Shown here piece after piece: positions 51,280 through 60,763 of a stretch of 64,000 bases of DNA. The translations under genes and the position numbers were made by a program. How positions within the stretch are numbered: position 1 is the first letter of the stretch; the number at the start of each line of letters is the position of its first letter. The notes beneath the pieces are model-generated. The model worked only from the letters and a program-made list of their open reading frames with translations. It did no database searches and was not told the origin of the DNA. Source of the stretch: an uncultured Erysipelotrichaceae bacterium (GTDB lineage: Bacteria > Bacillota_I > Bacilli_A > RFN20 > CAG-826); contig ONCO01000002.1 in NCBI GenBank assembly GCA_900316365.1, positions 73,431 through 137,430 on the forward strand, read 5' to 3'.

Positions 51280-54200
51280 ATGCGTTTCGTCCCTCTCCAT
51301 CTCTATAGCGGTTATTCCTTCCTTCGCAGCGGTCTTTCGATTCACAAGATTCTTTTAAGCGCGAAGAAAGCCGGCTATAGCCAGGTGGGCTTATCTGATT
51401 TTGAGACCCTTTCCGGTTATCCAGAGTTCTATCACGCTTTCGAAAATAGCGGCATCACCCCTACTTTCGGCATGGACGTCGAGATAGACGGGACAATCTT
51501 CTCGCTTTTCCTCAACTGCGAGGAAGGCTATAAGAACCTCATCAAGATCGCCTACGAAAAGAGCAAAGGGCCAATCGATTTATCTTTCCTTAAAGAACAT
51601 CAAGAAGGCCTTGTAGTCGTTTTACCGGCTGAGACCTCCCCTATCCATGACTTATACAAAGATAACCTAGAAGGCGTCGTCTCTTACCTTTTAAAAACCA
51701 GCAAGGGATTCTCCCGTTTCTACTTAGGCATCCCGTATCTCCCGAAAGAAGAGGACTTTCTATCTTTCCTAAGGGAATTCACCTCCAAATATCCATACGA
51801 CAAAGTCGCCTTTCCGCATATCCTCTACGCGAAGGCAAACGACGCGATTGTTTTGGACATCGTAAGAGCGATCGCCGAGAAAACCCAACTCAGTGAAAGA
51901 GAAAAAGTCGGCGATAACTATTTCCTCAGTCAAGAAGAAGCCGCTTCTTATTTCAGCGAAGATGAAATAGCGAACTCCGAGAAGATCGCTTCCTCATCTT
52001 CTTTCGTCTTCCTCCAGAAGCGCGGCGGCCTTTTGGTTTATCCAACCCCCGAAGGCGAAACCTCATCTTCCTATCTAAGGAAACTCGCCTACGAAGGTTT
52101 GGCCAAAAGAAACCCTGGTTATAGCGAAACGTACAAAGAACGACTCGACTACGAATTAGCCGTCATCGACAAGATGGGTTATAGCGATTATTTCCTCATC
52201 GTCGCCGATTACGTCAACTACGCGAAAAAGCAGAATATCCCAGTCGGCCCAGGCCGTGGCTCTGGCGCAGGGTCTTTGGTCTCCTACGCTCTTAACATCG
52301 TTACTCCTGACCCAATCAAATATGACCTTCTCTTTGAGCGTTTCCTTAACCCCGAACGAAAGACCATGCCTGATATCGACGTCGACTTCTCCGATTTAAG
52401 GCGCGAGGAAGTCGTCAAATACCTCCAAAAGCGTTATGGCACCGAACGCGTCTCCCATATCGTCACCATGCAGACTATCGGACCGCGCGAATCTTTAAGG
52501 GATATCGGCAGGGTCTATAACTACGAGCAGCGCGAAATCGACTTAATCGCCAAGACGATTCTATTTAGCGACGCCACATTGGCGGATAGCTACCGTCATA
52601 ACAAAGCCTTCCGCTCCCTCATCGACAGCGACAAATATTACCTCGGCATCGTCCAATTGGCCGCGAAGATCGAAGGACTTCCTCGCCAAGCGGGCTTACA
52701 TGCCGCCGGCATCGTCTTAAACGACAAGCCACTCGATGAGGCTATCCCTGTCTTTGAGGACCCTAATATCGGCTCCGTGGCCGGCTTCGAGATGAATTAT
52801 CTCCAAGAACAAGGCTTCCTCAAGATGGACTTGTTGGGCCTAAGAAACCTCACCATCATCGAAGAAACCATCATGCAGGTTAAAGCCAATGGTGGACCTG
52901 ACATCGATTTGCTTACCATCCCTTGGGAAGATAAAGACGCGATCAGGCTGATTGCCTCTGGCAAGACCATGGGTTTATTCCAATTAGAGTCCGCCGGCAT
53001 GAAGCGCGCCATCAAAGAGATCGATCCAGAATGCTTCGATGACGTCGTCGCCTTGCTCGCTCTTTTCCGTCCGGGCCCAATGGCGAATATCCCTTCCTAC
53101 GCAAGAAGGAAGAAAGGGTTGGAACAGGTAAACTACCTAGTCCCTGAATTTAAGAACTACCTCGCTTCCACTTACGGCATCATCGTCTATCAGGAGCAGA
53201 TCGTCCAAATCGTTAGGGCGATGACCAACGCCTCGCTTGGAAAGGCCGACGTCTTTAGACGCGCCATCTCCAAAAAAGACACCGCCAAACTCTTGGCTTT
53301 GAAAGACGACTTCATCCGCGATTCAATCGCCGCTGGCCACAATAAGGCCCTAAGCGAAAAGGTCTTTGACCTTATCTTCCGCTTCGCCAATTACGGCTTT
53401 AACAAGAGCCATTCCCTTTCTTACGCGATCCTCGCCTGCCAGATGGCTTATTTAAAGCTCAATTATCCTTTGGAGTTCTACGCTTCCGTCTTAGATAACG
53501 GCGAAGGCGCAGGCAGCAGCAAATTCGCGGAGACCATCTCCGAAATCAAGAAGATGCATATCACGCTGGCGCTGCCTGATATCAACGAAGCCTCAACCCA
53601 TTATGTGGTCCATGGCGATAAGCTTTATTACCCGCTTTCGGCCATCAAGAACCTTCCTAACATGCTCGCGAAGAACATCGTTAACGAAAGAGATGTCCAT
53701 GGCCCTTATAGCGACATCTATGACTTTGCCAAGAGGGTTAAACCTTATGGTTTATCTCTGGTCCTTTTGGTACGTTTGATCGATGCAGGCGCGCTTGATT
53801 CCATCGCCATTAACGGCAATAGGTCCCAACTTAGGGCCTCCGCTTCTGGCGCCATGTCTTACGCGGATATGTTCTCCACTTCTAGCGGTCAGCCGACCTT
53901 ATTCGAACTCAATATCCCAAAGCCGGTTCTAAAAGACGTTCCTAATGACGTCATGGAGAACCTTGAAGCCGAGAAAGAGGCCTTAGGCATCATGATCTCT
54001 GGCAGCCCTCTTAGTTTCTATGAAAACGAGATTTCAAAGATCAACTACACGCCTCTAGGCGAGATTGATGCAGAAAGCGGTGACTTCCTCACCATCGGGG
54101 CGGTCAAATCTATCCGCACGATCACCACGAAGAAGGGCAGCACCATGGCTTTCTTAGGCGTATATGATGACACCAAAGAGGCTGACTTCACCCTCTTCAG

Positions 54201-54330
54201 CGAGGCCTATGATGCGGCCTACCCACTACTCAAGAAAGATAACGTCCTCCTCTTGAAGGGTCATAAAGACACGAGAAGGGAAGACACCTACATCCTCGAT
54301 TCCGCTTCCGCCATCGAGAAAGGAGAATAA
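51280..54330 (+). CDS. dnaE: DNA polymerase III subunit alpha, DnaE type
   Basis: 1016 residues, at the short end for DnaE. The N-terminal PHP domain is degenerate: HLYSGYSFLRSG and GLSDFETLSGYPEF have lost the His and Asp-His metal ligands. The polymerase core has GPGRGSGAGSLVSYAL near residue 325 and catalytic PDIDVDF near residue 365. HhH motifs and a C-terminal OB fold (GAVKSIRTITTKKGS near residue 935) follow. In Firmicutes DnaE works beside PolC, which is not in this window. polA starts 3 bp after its stop. Confidence 0.97.
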   Translation: MRFVPLHLYSGYSFLRSGLSIHKILLSAKKAGYSQVGLSDFETLSGYPEFYHAFENSGITPTFGMDVEIDGTIFSLFLNCEEGYKNLIKIAYEKSKGPIDLSFLKEHQEGLVVVLPAETSPIHDLYKDNLEGVVSYLLKTSKGFSRFYLGIPYLPKEEDFLSFLREFTSKYPYDKVAFPHILYAKANDAIVLDIVRAIAEKTQLSEREKVGDNYFLSQEEAASYFSEDEIANSEKIASSSSFVFLQKRGGLLVYPTPEGETSSSYLRKLAYEGLAKRNPGYSETYKERLDYELAVIDKMGYSDYFLIVADYVNYAKKQNIPVGPGRGSGAGSLVSYALNIVTPDPIKYDLLFERFLNPERKTMPDIDVDFSDLRREEVVKYLQKRYGTERVSHIVTMQTIGPRESLRDIGRVYNYEQREIDLIAKTILFSDATLADSYRHNKAFRSLIDSDKYYLGIVQLAAKIEGLPRQAGLHAAGIVLNDKPLDEAIPVFEDPNIGSVAGFEMNYLQEQGFLKMDLLGLRNLTIIEETIMQVKANGGPDIDLLTIPWEDKDAIRLIASGKTMGLFQLESAGMKRAIKEIDPECFDDVVALLALFRPGPMANIPSYARRKKGLEQVNYLVPEFKNYLASTYGIIVYQEQIVQIVRAMTNASLGKADVFRRAISKKDTAKLLALKDDFIRDSIAAGHNKALSEKVFDLIFRFANYGFNKSHSLSYAILACQMAYLKLNYPLEFYASVLDNGEGAGSSKFAETISEIKKMHITLALPDINEASTHYVVHGDKLYYPLSAIKNLPNMLAKNIVNERDVHGPYSDIYDFAKRVKPYGLSLVLLVRLIDAGALDSIAINGNRSQLRASASGAMSYADMFSTSSGQPTLFELNIPKPVLKDVPNDVMENLEAEKEALGIMISGSPLSFYENEISKINYTPLGEIDAESGDFLTIGAVKSIRTITTKKGSTMAFLGVYDDTKEADFTLFSEAYDAAYPLLKKDNVLLLKGHKDTRREDTYILDSASAIEKGE

Positions 54331-54333
54331 ACC

Positions 54334-56955
54334 ATGCAGAACAACAAAAAGATCTTCGTAATCGACGGCAACTCCTTGCTTTTCCGCGCTTTCTTCGCCA
54401 CCTCGATGGGCGATACCACCAATATCATGCGCACTAGCACCGGCATTCCGACCAATGCCATCTTTGCTTTTAGCAACATGATCAGCAAAATCATGTCCTC
54501 TATGAAGCTGGGCGACTCCATCTTCATCGCTTTCGACGCCGACAGCCATACGTTCCGCAAAGAGGAATTCGACCAATATAAGGCCAACCGCAAGCCAACC
54601 GATCCAGCCTTGATTGAGCAATTCCCAATCTCCAGGGAATTCTTAGACGCCCTCTCCATCGTCCATTACGAGGAGCACGGCATTGAGGCCGATGATATCG
54701 CCGGCACCGTCGCTAAGATGGCTTCCAAAGAAGGCTATACCGTAGAGATCTACACAAGCGATAAGGATTATCTTCAGTTGATCGATGACCATATCACCGT
54801 CAATCTCCTTAAGACCGGTCTCTCCAACATGGAGCCAATGACCGAGAAGGCGATGCTCGAACACCCGAAATTCGGATACAAACCGGCCCAGATCATTGAT
54901 TTCAAAGGTCTTAGAGGCGATGCGAGCGATAACCTTCCAGGCATCCCTGGTATCGGCGATAAAGGCGCGGTCGACCTCATTAAGAAATACGGAAGCTTAG
55001 ATGCGATTATCGACGCGGCCAAAAAAGGTGAAATCAAAGGTAAGCTCGGCGAGAAGATCGTCGCTGGAGAAGAGATGGGCAGAACCTGCTATAGGCTCGC
55101 GACCATCATGACCGACGCGAAGCTTCCTTTCACTCTCGATGACTTAATCTACGATGGCTATAGCTTCGAGACTATCAATGAATTCGCCCAGAAATACGAA
55201 TTCAAGAACCTCGTTTCCAAACTCCCTTCTTCTTATAAAAAGAAGAGCCTTACCGACGTCGATATCGAATTTGTGACCGTCGAATCTTTTAAAGACATCA
55301 AGGTTCCGGAACATATCGGCTTATCCCTCGATTTAGAGGAAGAGGACTATAACGACGCGCCGATTGAAGGCATCTCCATCGCCTTTGATGGCAAAGCCTA
55401 TTACGAGCCCCTCGAAGATTTAAAGAAAGACGACACTCTTAAGGCAATCCTTAGGAATCCAGACATCAAGAAGAACGTCTATGATGGCAAGCTCGTCGAA
55501 GTCGGCTTAGCTAGACTTGGTTTAGAAATCAAAGGCATTTCCTTCGACGTCTCCATCTGCGGCTACCTCCTTGATTCTTCCATCACCGGAGGTTATCGCG
55601 GAGTCTATGCCTACTTTGGAATGGACGTTAACGAGAAGGACGAGGCACCATCCTTATTCGAGGTCGGGCATCCTAAAACCAACGGCAAAATCGCTTCTTT
55701 TGCCCTCGCTATCGAAGATAAGGCCATTTCCTTATTAAGGCAGAACGACGCCTTAAAGCTCTATGAGGAAGTCGAATTCCCTCTCTCCCACGTTTTAGCG
55801 AAGATGGAAATCGAAGGCTTCCCGTTAGACGGAAAAGTGCTCTCTGAATTCGGGGATGAATTCAAAGCCAAGGTTAAGAGCCTCGAAAAAGAAATCTATG
55901 AGATGGCTGGCCATCCATTCAACATCTCTTCCCCAAAACAAGTCGGCGAAGTCCTTTATGGCGAGCTTAGCATCGGAGATGGCAAAGAGAAGAGCACTTC
56001 AGTGGATACCTTAAAGTACCTCTCCCCTCGCCACCCAATCATCGCGAAGATTCTTGAATACCGTAAATACGCGAAACTCGTCTCCACTTATATCGAGGGC
56101 TTCCTTCCACATATCAAAGAGGATGGCAAGATTCATACCATCTTCAACCAGACCGAAACGAGAACCGGACGCCTTTCTTCCTCCAACCCAAATCTTCAGA
56201 ACATCAGCGCCAGGGACGAAGAAGGCAAACTTATCCGTAAGGCTTTCTATTATCCAGACGAGAATTACCAGATTCTCTCTTTGGACTATAGCCAGATCGA
56301 ATTAAGAATCCTCGCCGCCTTAAGCAACTGCAAAGACTACATCGACGTCTTTATGCATGACCGCGATGTCCATTCGGAAACCGCGAAAAAGATCTTCGGG
56401 ACCGAAGAAGTCACGCCTCTTATGAGACGTCGTGCGAAAGCGGTCAACTTCGCAATAATCTATGGTTCCACCGCTTTCGGCTTAGCGGAGCAAATCGACG
56501 GAACCCCGGGCGAAGCCAAACGCATCATCGATAGCTTCTATCGTTCTTACCCGGAAATCGGCGATTATCTTTCCTCCATCATCGATGAAGTCGAAAGGAA
56601 AGGCTATGTCACCACGATGTTTGGCAGAAGAAGATATCTTAGAGATATCACCGACCCAAATTACGCGAAAAGAGAGGCGGCGAAAAGACAAGCCCTTAAC
56701 GCCCCGGTCCAAGGTAGCGCGGCCGACTTAATCAAGATCGCCATGCTCCATATCGATAAATTCCTCTCCGAAAAAGGTTATAAGACAAAGATGGTCCTTC
56801 AGATTCACGACGAACTCCTCTTTAAGGTTCCTCATGATGAAGCGGATGAGATTATCCCTCTCTTATCAGCATTAATGACCACTGCCGTCGAATTACCTGT
56901 TAAATTAAGTGTCGAAGGAAGTCTAGGAAAGACTTGGTACGACGCGAAGGATTGA
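54334..56955 (+). CDS. polA: DNA polymerase I
   Basis: 873 residues. The 5'-3' exonuclease domain (about 1-290) opens with IFVIDGNSLLFRAFFA. The 3'-5' exonuclease-like domain (about 315-480) keeps Asp and Glu in LSLDLEEEDYND, so proofreading cannot be excluded. The polymerase domain has DYSQIELRILA near residue 650, RRRAKAVNFAIIYGS near residue 700 and LQIHDELLFKVP near residue 822. It acts in Okazaki-fragment processing and repair. AAAGGAG precedes the ATG. The TGA stop is followed closely by the mutM-coaE gene. Confidence 0.97.
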   Translation: MQNNKKIFVIDGNSLLFRAFFATSMGDTTNIMRTSTGIPTNAIFAFSNMISKIMSSMKLGDSIFIAFDADSHTFRKEEFDQYKANRKPTDPALIEQFPISREFLDALSIVHYEEHGIEADDIAGTVAKMASKEGYTVEIYTSDKDYLQLIDDHITVNLLKTGLSNMEPMTEKAMLEHPKFGYKPAQIIDFKGLRGDASDNLPGIPGIGDKGAVDLIKKYGSLDAIIDAAKKGEIKGKLGEKIVAGEEMGRTCYRLATIMTDAKLPFTLDDLIYDGYSFETINEFAQKYEFKNLVSKLPSSYKKKSLTDVDIEFVTVESFKDIKVPEHIGLSLDLEEEDYNDAPIEGISIAFDGKAYYEPLEDLKKDDTLKAILRNPDIKKNVYDGKLVEVGLARLGLEIKGISFDVSICGYLLDSSITGGYRGVYAYFGMDVNEKDEAPSLFEVGHPKTNGKIASFALAIEDKAISLLRQNDALKLYEEVEFPLSHVLAKMEIEGFPLDGKVLSEFGDEFKAKVKSLEKEIYEMAGHPFNISSPKQVGEVLYGELSIGDGKEKSTSVDTLKYLSPRHPIIAKILEYRKYAKLVSTYIEGFLPHIKEDGKIHTIFNQTETRTGRLSSSNPNLQNISARDEEGKLIRKAFYYPDENYQILSLDYSQIELRILAALSNCKDYIDVFMHDRDVHSETAKKIFGTEEVTPLMRRRAKAVNFAIIYGSTAFGLAEQIDGTPGEAKRIIDSFYRSYPEIGDYLSSIIDEVERKGYVTTMFGRRRYLRDITDPNYAKREAAKRQALNAPVQGSAADLIKIAMLHIDKFLSEKGYKTKMVLQIHDELLFKVPHDEADEIIPLLSALMTTAVELPVKLSVEGSLGKTWYDAKD

Positions 56956-56958
56956 TTT

Positions 56959-58353
56959 ATGCCAGAACTCCCAGAAGTAGAAACAGTTAGACGGATCCTT
57001 GAGCCGATTGTCAAAGATGAGACCATCGCCTCCATCAAGGTATACCGCGAGAAGAACATCCTTACGGGTGCGGACCTTTTCGTTTCCTCCCTTATCGGCG
57101 AGAAGTTCCTATCTGTCTCTAGGGTTGGCAAATATCTTTTGTTCCACCTCACCAACGATAAAGTCATCGTCTCCCATCTTAGGATGGAGGGCAAATACTT
57201 TGAAAGAGAAACCCCGAAAGAAGAGAAGCACGATATCCTCTGCTACGTCTTTAAATCAGGAAAGTGCTTAGTCTATAACGATGTCAGAAAGTTCGGCGTC
57301 ATCGAACTTTATAAAGAAAACGAAATCATGACCAAGAGCCCGATCCACAAGCTTGGGAAAGAGCCTTTCGTCATGGAAAAAGAAGAACTGCTCGCTTCTC
57401 TTTTGAAGAAGAAAAAGACCCCTATCAAGACTGCCTTATTGGATCAAACCATCATCGCTGGATTAGGCAATATCTATGTCGATGAAGTTTGCTTCGCGAG
57501 CGGTTTAAACCCATTAGAAAATTCCGGGAACGTCACCCTCTCTGATTGCGAGAAGATCATCAACGAATCCCGTCGCATCTTAAAAGAAGCCATCGATTTA
57601 GGTGGCTCCACCATCAAGAGCTATCACCCGAAAGAAGGCGTTAATGGCGAGATGCAGAATGAGCTCCTCGTCTATAACCATCCAGGCGTTCCTTGCCCAC
57701 ATTGTGGCCTGCCATTAAAGAAAATCACCGTCGGAGGAAGAGGCACTACATATTGCCCTAGATGCCAGAAAAAGAAAGGCTACCCCTTCGTGGTAGGGGT
57801 CACCGGACCAATCCATTCAGGCAAAAGCACCGCAGCGAAATATCTCGAGAATAAAGGTTATACCTATATCTCCTGCGACGAGGAAATCCATAAGCTCTAT
57901 GAAGATAAAGCCGTCCTTAAAGGCGTTATTTCCTTGTTGGGTAAAGACGCCGTCAAAGGCGGCAAACTTAACGCCTCTTACGTCAGGAAAAAGCTAAGCA
58001 AAGACGATAAGAAGAACGAAGAACTTAAAGCTTATCTTTACCCACTTCTTAAGAAGAAGATCGAGAAGTCTCTTTTAGACTTAGGGGAAGATAAAAAGGT
58101 CGTTCTTGAGGTGCCTCTTCTAGCAGGTTCTGGCTTAGAAGATCTTTGCTCTTTCACTATCCTTGTAACCACGGACTTCTCAAAGCAAAAAGAAAGACTT
58201 CTAAGCGAAGGAAAAGATGCGGATACATTATTGAAACTCAACGAAGATTACCCTCTCGAAGATAATAAAAAGCTCGCCTCCATCGTCATTGTTAACGATT
58301 ATCCAGAGCACGAGCTAAGTGAGAAACTTGCTAAGCTATCTTACCTTTATTAA
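56959..58353 (+). CDS. MutM-CoaE fusion: Fpg DNA glycosylase + dephospho-CoA kinase
   Basis: 464 residues in one frame. Residues 1-275 are formamidopyrimidine-DNA glycosylase: MPELPEVETVRR (Pro2 catalytic), the helix-two-turn-helix region, and the zinc finger CPHCGLPLKK...TYCPRCQ. Residues about 276-464 are a dephospho-CoA kinase-like P-loop domain with GVTGPIHSGKSTAAKYL, SCDEEIHKLY and LEVPLLAGSG. The kinase half lacks several usual Arg residues in its lid and C-terminal part, so activity should be tested. In B. subtilis mutM and coaE are separate neighbours after polA. AAGGAT inside the polA end serves as Shine-Dalgarno. Confidence 0.92.
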   Translation: MPELPEVETVRRILEPIVKDETIASIKVYREKNILTGADLFVSSLIGEKFLSVSRVGKYLLFHLTNDKVIVSHLRMEGKYFERETPKEEKHDILCYVFKSGKCLVYNDVRKFGVIELYKENEIMTKSPIHKLGKEPFVMEKEELLASLLKKKKTPIKTALLDQTIIAGLGNIYVDEVCFASGLNPLENSGNVTLSDCEKIINESRRILKEAIDLGGSTIKSYHPKEGVNGEMQNELLVYNHPGVPCPHCGLPLKKITVGGRGTTYCPRCQKKKGYPFVVGVTGPIHSGKSTAAKYLENKGYTYISCDEEIHKLYEDKAVLKGVISLLGKDAVKGGKLNASYVRKKLSKDDKKNEELKAYLYPLLKKKIEKSLLDLGEDKKVVLEVPLLAGSGLEDLCSFTILVTTDFSKQKERLLSEGKDADTLLKLNEDYPLEDNKKLASIVIVNDYPEHELSEKLAKLSYLY

Positions 58354-59264
58354 TAGACGTTAAGCGCATCGAGAACCGCTTCTTTTCCGCACATGGATTT
58401 GATGAGGCTGATGAGCTGTTTTGCGCGTGGAAGACCAACGCTTTTGCCATACATTTCCTCGATGTCTTTATAAGAGAAATCAGAGGAGAAAAGGGTAATC
58501 TTTTTCGCTCTGGCGCGTTCGGCTAGAAGCGGATAAAGAACCGTGCTAAAAGCGAAATCAGACTTATATTCGTTGCCGAAACCATCCAGGACCAAAAGCG
58601 GCACATCGACCAATTGGCCCATCTCACTTGAGAAGGCCTTTTTGTCTTTGATCGAATTATTGCGGAGTCTATCAATAAGTTTGGTTGTATCCGCGAAGGC
58701 CACCGTTTCATTCTTCAAATCGGCATAGTCGTTGGCAAAGCAGGCGAGAATGTATGATTTACCGCTATTGAAAGGACCGGTAATGTAGACCCAATTGCCC
58801 TTAGTATTAACGGTAAAGAGCTTCGTTAATTGCTCCTTGCGCGTCTTCGAGAGTTCAACATCTTTCCTGAAGGTCTTTTCTTTTAAATCGTCAGCGAAAT
58901 CGCAGACAAGGTATCTGGCGTCCCGTTTCATGCGAAGGACGACTTTAGAACATGGGCTAAAACGCCGTTCTAAATAGCCATTGTCTTTAGTGATATCTAA
59001 GGCATAGCCTGGGTTGGATTTCGGGCATTTCTCTAAGCCTGGGCAATTTCTGCAGATCGAGAAATCGGCTTTGTAATCAAGGAGCATGCCGAGGTTATCC
59101 CCTACTTCTTTACGGGTCAAACCGAGCTCTTTGATGCGGGCATAGACATCTTCGTCAGCCCTAAGCTCAGCCTCAAAGGAAGCAGCGGCGGCGTCTAAAT
59201 CAACATCCTTCGCCGGAACGAAAGAGATGATATCCGATAGGTTTTTAAAATCTGAGTTGGCCAT
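58350..59264 (-). CDS. dnaI: Primosomal helicase loader DnaI
   Basis: 304 residues. The N-terminal zinc-binding part has CRNCPGLEKCPKSNPG near residue 78, and the C-terminal AAA+ domain has Walker A GPFNSGKSYILACF near residue 163 and Walker B LLVLDGFGNE near residue 215. It loads the replicative helicase DnaC onto DNA. It converges with the mutM-coaE gene, the two stops overlapping by 4 bp, and follows dnaB by 2 bp. Confidence 0.95.
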   Translation of the reverse strand: MANSDFKNLSDIISFVPAKDVDLDAAAASFEAELRADEDVYARIKELGLTRKEVGDNLGMLLDYKADFSICRNCPGLEKCPKSNPGYALDITKDNGYLERRFSPCSKVVLRMKRDARYLVCDFADDLKEKTFRKDVELSKTRKEQLTKLFTVNTKGNWVYITGPFNSGKSYILACFANDYADLKNETVAFADTTKLIDRLRNNSIKDKKAFSSEMGQLVDVPLLVLDGFGNEYKSDFAFSTVLYPLLAERARAKKITLFSSDFSYKDIEEMYGKSVGLPRAKQLISLIKSMCGKEAVLDALNVY

Positions 59265-59266
59265 GG

Positions 59267-60538
59267 TTATTTTTGATTATAGAACTTCGCCATTAATGTA
59301 TCGAAGTCTTCTTCTGCTTCTTCTTCCTGCTCGACTGGTTTTTCCTCGCTGACATTGGTTGGCGTATCTTCATATGCCACTTTGGCACTTTGCTTATTCT
59401 TCTTAATGCCATTGCGTTTTTTACGTAAGCCGTTGAGGTAGTCCATCGCGTCGCGGGCGTTCTTCACGCCTTCGCGAAGCATACCAGCTGCTGTTTTTTC
59501 GCAGAAAGTGCGATTGAGGATATTGTCATTGGTTTGGAGAGCGTAATCGATAAGCGCGTTGACGGCACCGTTAGGAAGTTTTAGGTCTTTCGAAAGGTAT
59601 AAAGCAATCGAGGCGTCAGAAGGAATTGGTTTCGTATTCCCCTGAAGGTAGCTAAGGAACCTGATCGGAGAGCTCTTGTCCATCATGCGGATTTTAGCCG
59701 CTAAGGCGGAATCACCGCTGACTTGGCTATCTTCTCTTTCACCACGGAGATATTTGAATTCCATGGTATCGAGACAATCACTCTCGACTTTTTTAAAGTC
59801 GACTCTTTCGCCGTATTTCGCATTGCCGTCATATCTGTTGGCGATTATCTCTGCCATCGCTTTTGGGGTGATGCTATAAAGAATGCCATATTTAGCGATA
59901 GAGGCCTTTTCATCGGAATTAAGCGACTCGCCCTTAATGCCATAGTTAGCCAAGTTGGCTAAGAAAGCAGGAAGATTGAAGTCGGTATTGATGGCTAATT
60001 CCCCTCCCACCACATCGGAATCGGAAGGATTCGTGCCGTAGACTGGGTCGTTAAAGTCTGGGTGATAGACGGCGCTAAAGGTGGTAGAAACATCCTTGAA
60101 GACAGGAAGAACTTTCGGAGCTTTGTATTTCTCACGCAATTTCTTCACGGCGTCTTCGCCGATGTATTTCTTCAATGTGCCAACGAGCAAGACGTCCTTG
60201 AAGAAGGATTTCGGCTGCTTCGGGGCATAAAGAGCATAGACGAAATAATGTAAGCCGCCCTCATCGTTGACATAGGTCTTAACCAACGCCAAAGCCTCGA
60301 GGCATTCGAGGGCGTGGTAAAACTCGCCGCTGCTGACTTGAGCCTTACGGAATAATTTATCATGGGTGGAAGCATTGCCGTTATTCGCGCTTTCGTCATC
60401 GTAAAGCATGCGGTAAACAGCAAAAGGAACCGGTCCAAGAAGAGGTAAATAAAAGTCGCTCGCATAGCCCCATTCCAAGTCGGAAATCTGGTTCATGCGT
60501 TTGACTTCGTAAAAATCTTTAGGACCGACAGTTTTCAT
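59267..60538 (-). CDS. dnaB: Replication initiation/membrane attachment protein DnaB
   Basis: 423 residues of the Firmicutes DnaB (DnaB_2/DnaD-like) type, not the helicase. A winged-helix N-terminal domain (about 20-110: YLPLLGPVPFAVYRMLY, SSGEFYHALECLEALALV) and C-terminal DnaD-like helical repeats (FLSYLQGNTKPIPSD near residue 295; VNALIDYALQTNDNILN near residue 328) are visible. It helps recruit the helicase and its loader to oriC. TATAAT lies 13 nt before the ATG, and DnaA boxes lie upstream. Confidence 0.94.
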   Translation of the reverse strand: MKTVGPKDFYEVKRMNQISDLEWGYASDFYLPLLGPVPFAVYRMLYDDESANNGNASTHDKLFRKAQVSSGEFYHALECLEALALVKTYVNDEGGLHYFVYALYAPKQPKSFFKDVLLVGTLKKYIGEDAVKKLREKYKAPKVLPVFKDVSTTFSAVYHPDFNDPVYGTNPSDSDVVGGELAINTDFNLPAFLANLANYGIKGESLNSDEKASIAKYGILYSITPKAMAEIIANRYDGNAKYGERVDFKKVESDCLDTMEFKYLRGEREDSQVSGDSALAAKIRMMDKSSPIRFLSYLQGNTKPIPSDASIALYLSKDLKLPNGAVNALIDYALQTNDNILNRTFCEKTAAGMLREGVKNARDAMDYLNGLRKKRNGIKKNKQSAKVAYEDTPTNVSEEKPVEQEEEAEEDFDTLMAKFYNQK

Positions 60539-60614
60539 CTTTGCGAAAATGATTATAGACGCGAATAGGAACCGAATCTATAAAAGATTTGATGTTATCT
60601 TGTGTTTTACTACT

Positions 60615-60682
60615 TTATCCACAATGGAAAATTAGGCATAATCACGAAAAATTGAGTTTTCCACAATTTCACTTGTGGATAT
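60615..60682. promoter_or_regulatory. Cluster of three DnaA boxes
   Basis: TTATCCACA (60615-60623, perfect), TTTTCCACA (60657-60665, one mismatch) and TGTGGATAT (60674-60682, inverted, one mismatch), in AT-rich DNA between dnaB and pfkA. Likely DnaA control of dnaB-dnaI; an origin is less likely because dnaA is not adjacent. Confidence 0.75.
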
Positions 60683-60721
60683 TTTTCAACGTTTTGTGCA
60701 TTATTCCTTTTATAACGAATA

Positions 60722-60740
60722 CAATGATATATAATCATTG
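60722..60740. promoter_or_regulatory. pfkA-pyk operator and -10 box
   Basis: Perfect 19-bp palindrome CAATGAT-ATATA-ATCATTG. The -10 TATAAT (60730-60735) lies inside it, so a bound protein would block the promoter. The -35 is weak. About 22-27 nt of leader with AGGTA remain before pfkA. Confidence 0.65.
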
Positions 60741-60763
60741 CGCCTTTTCAGGGTAGGTACACT

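Noticed and set aside
60539-60763. Chromosome origin at the DnaA boxes
   Set aside because: Only three boxes, no dnaA/dnaN/rpmH neighbours. A promoter-regulatory role is simpler, though GC skew was not computed.
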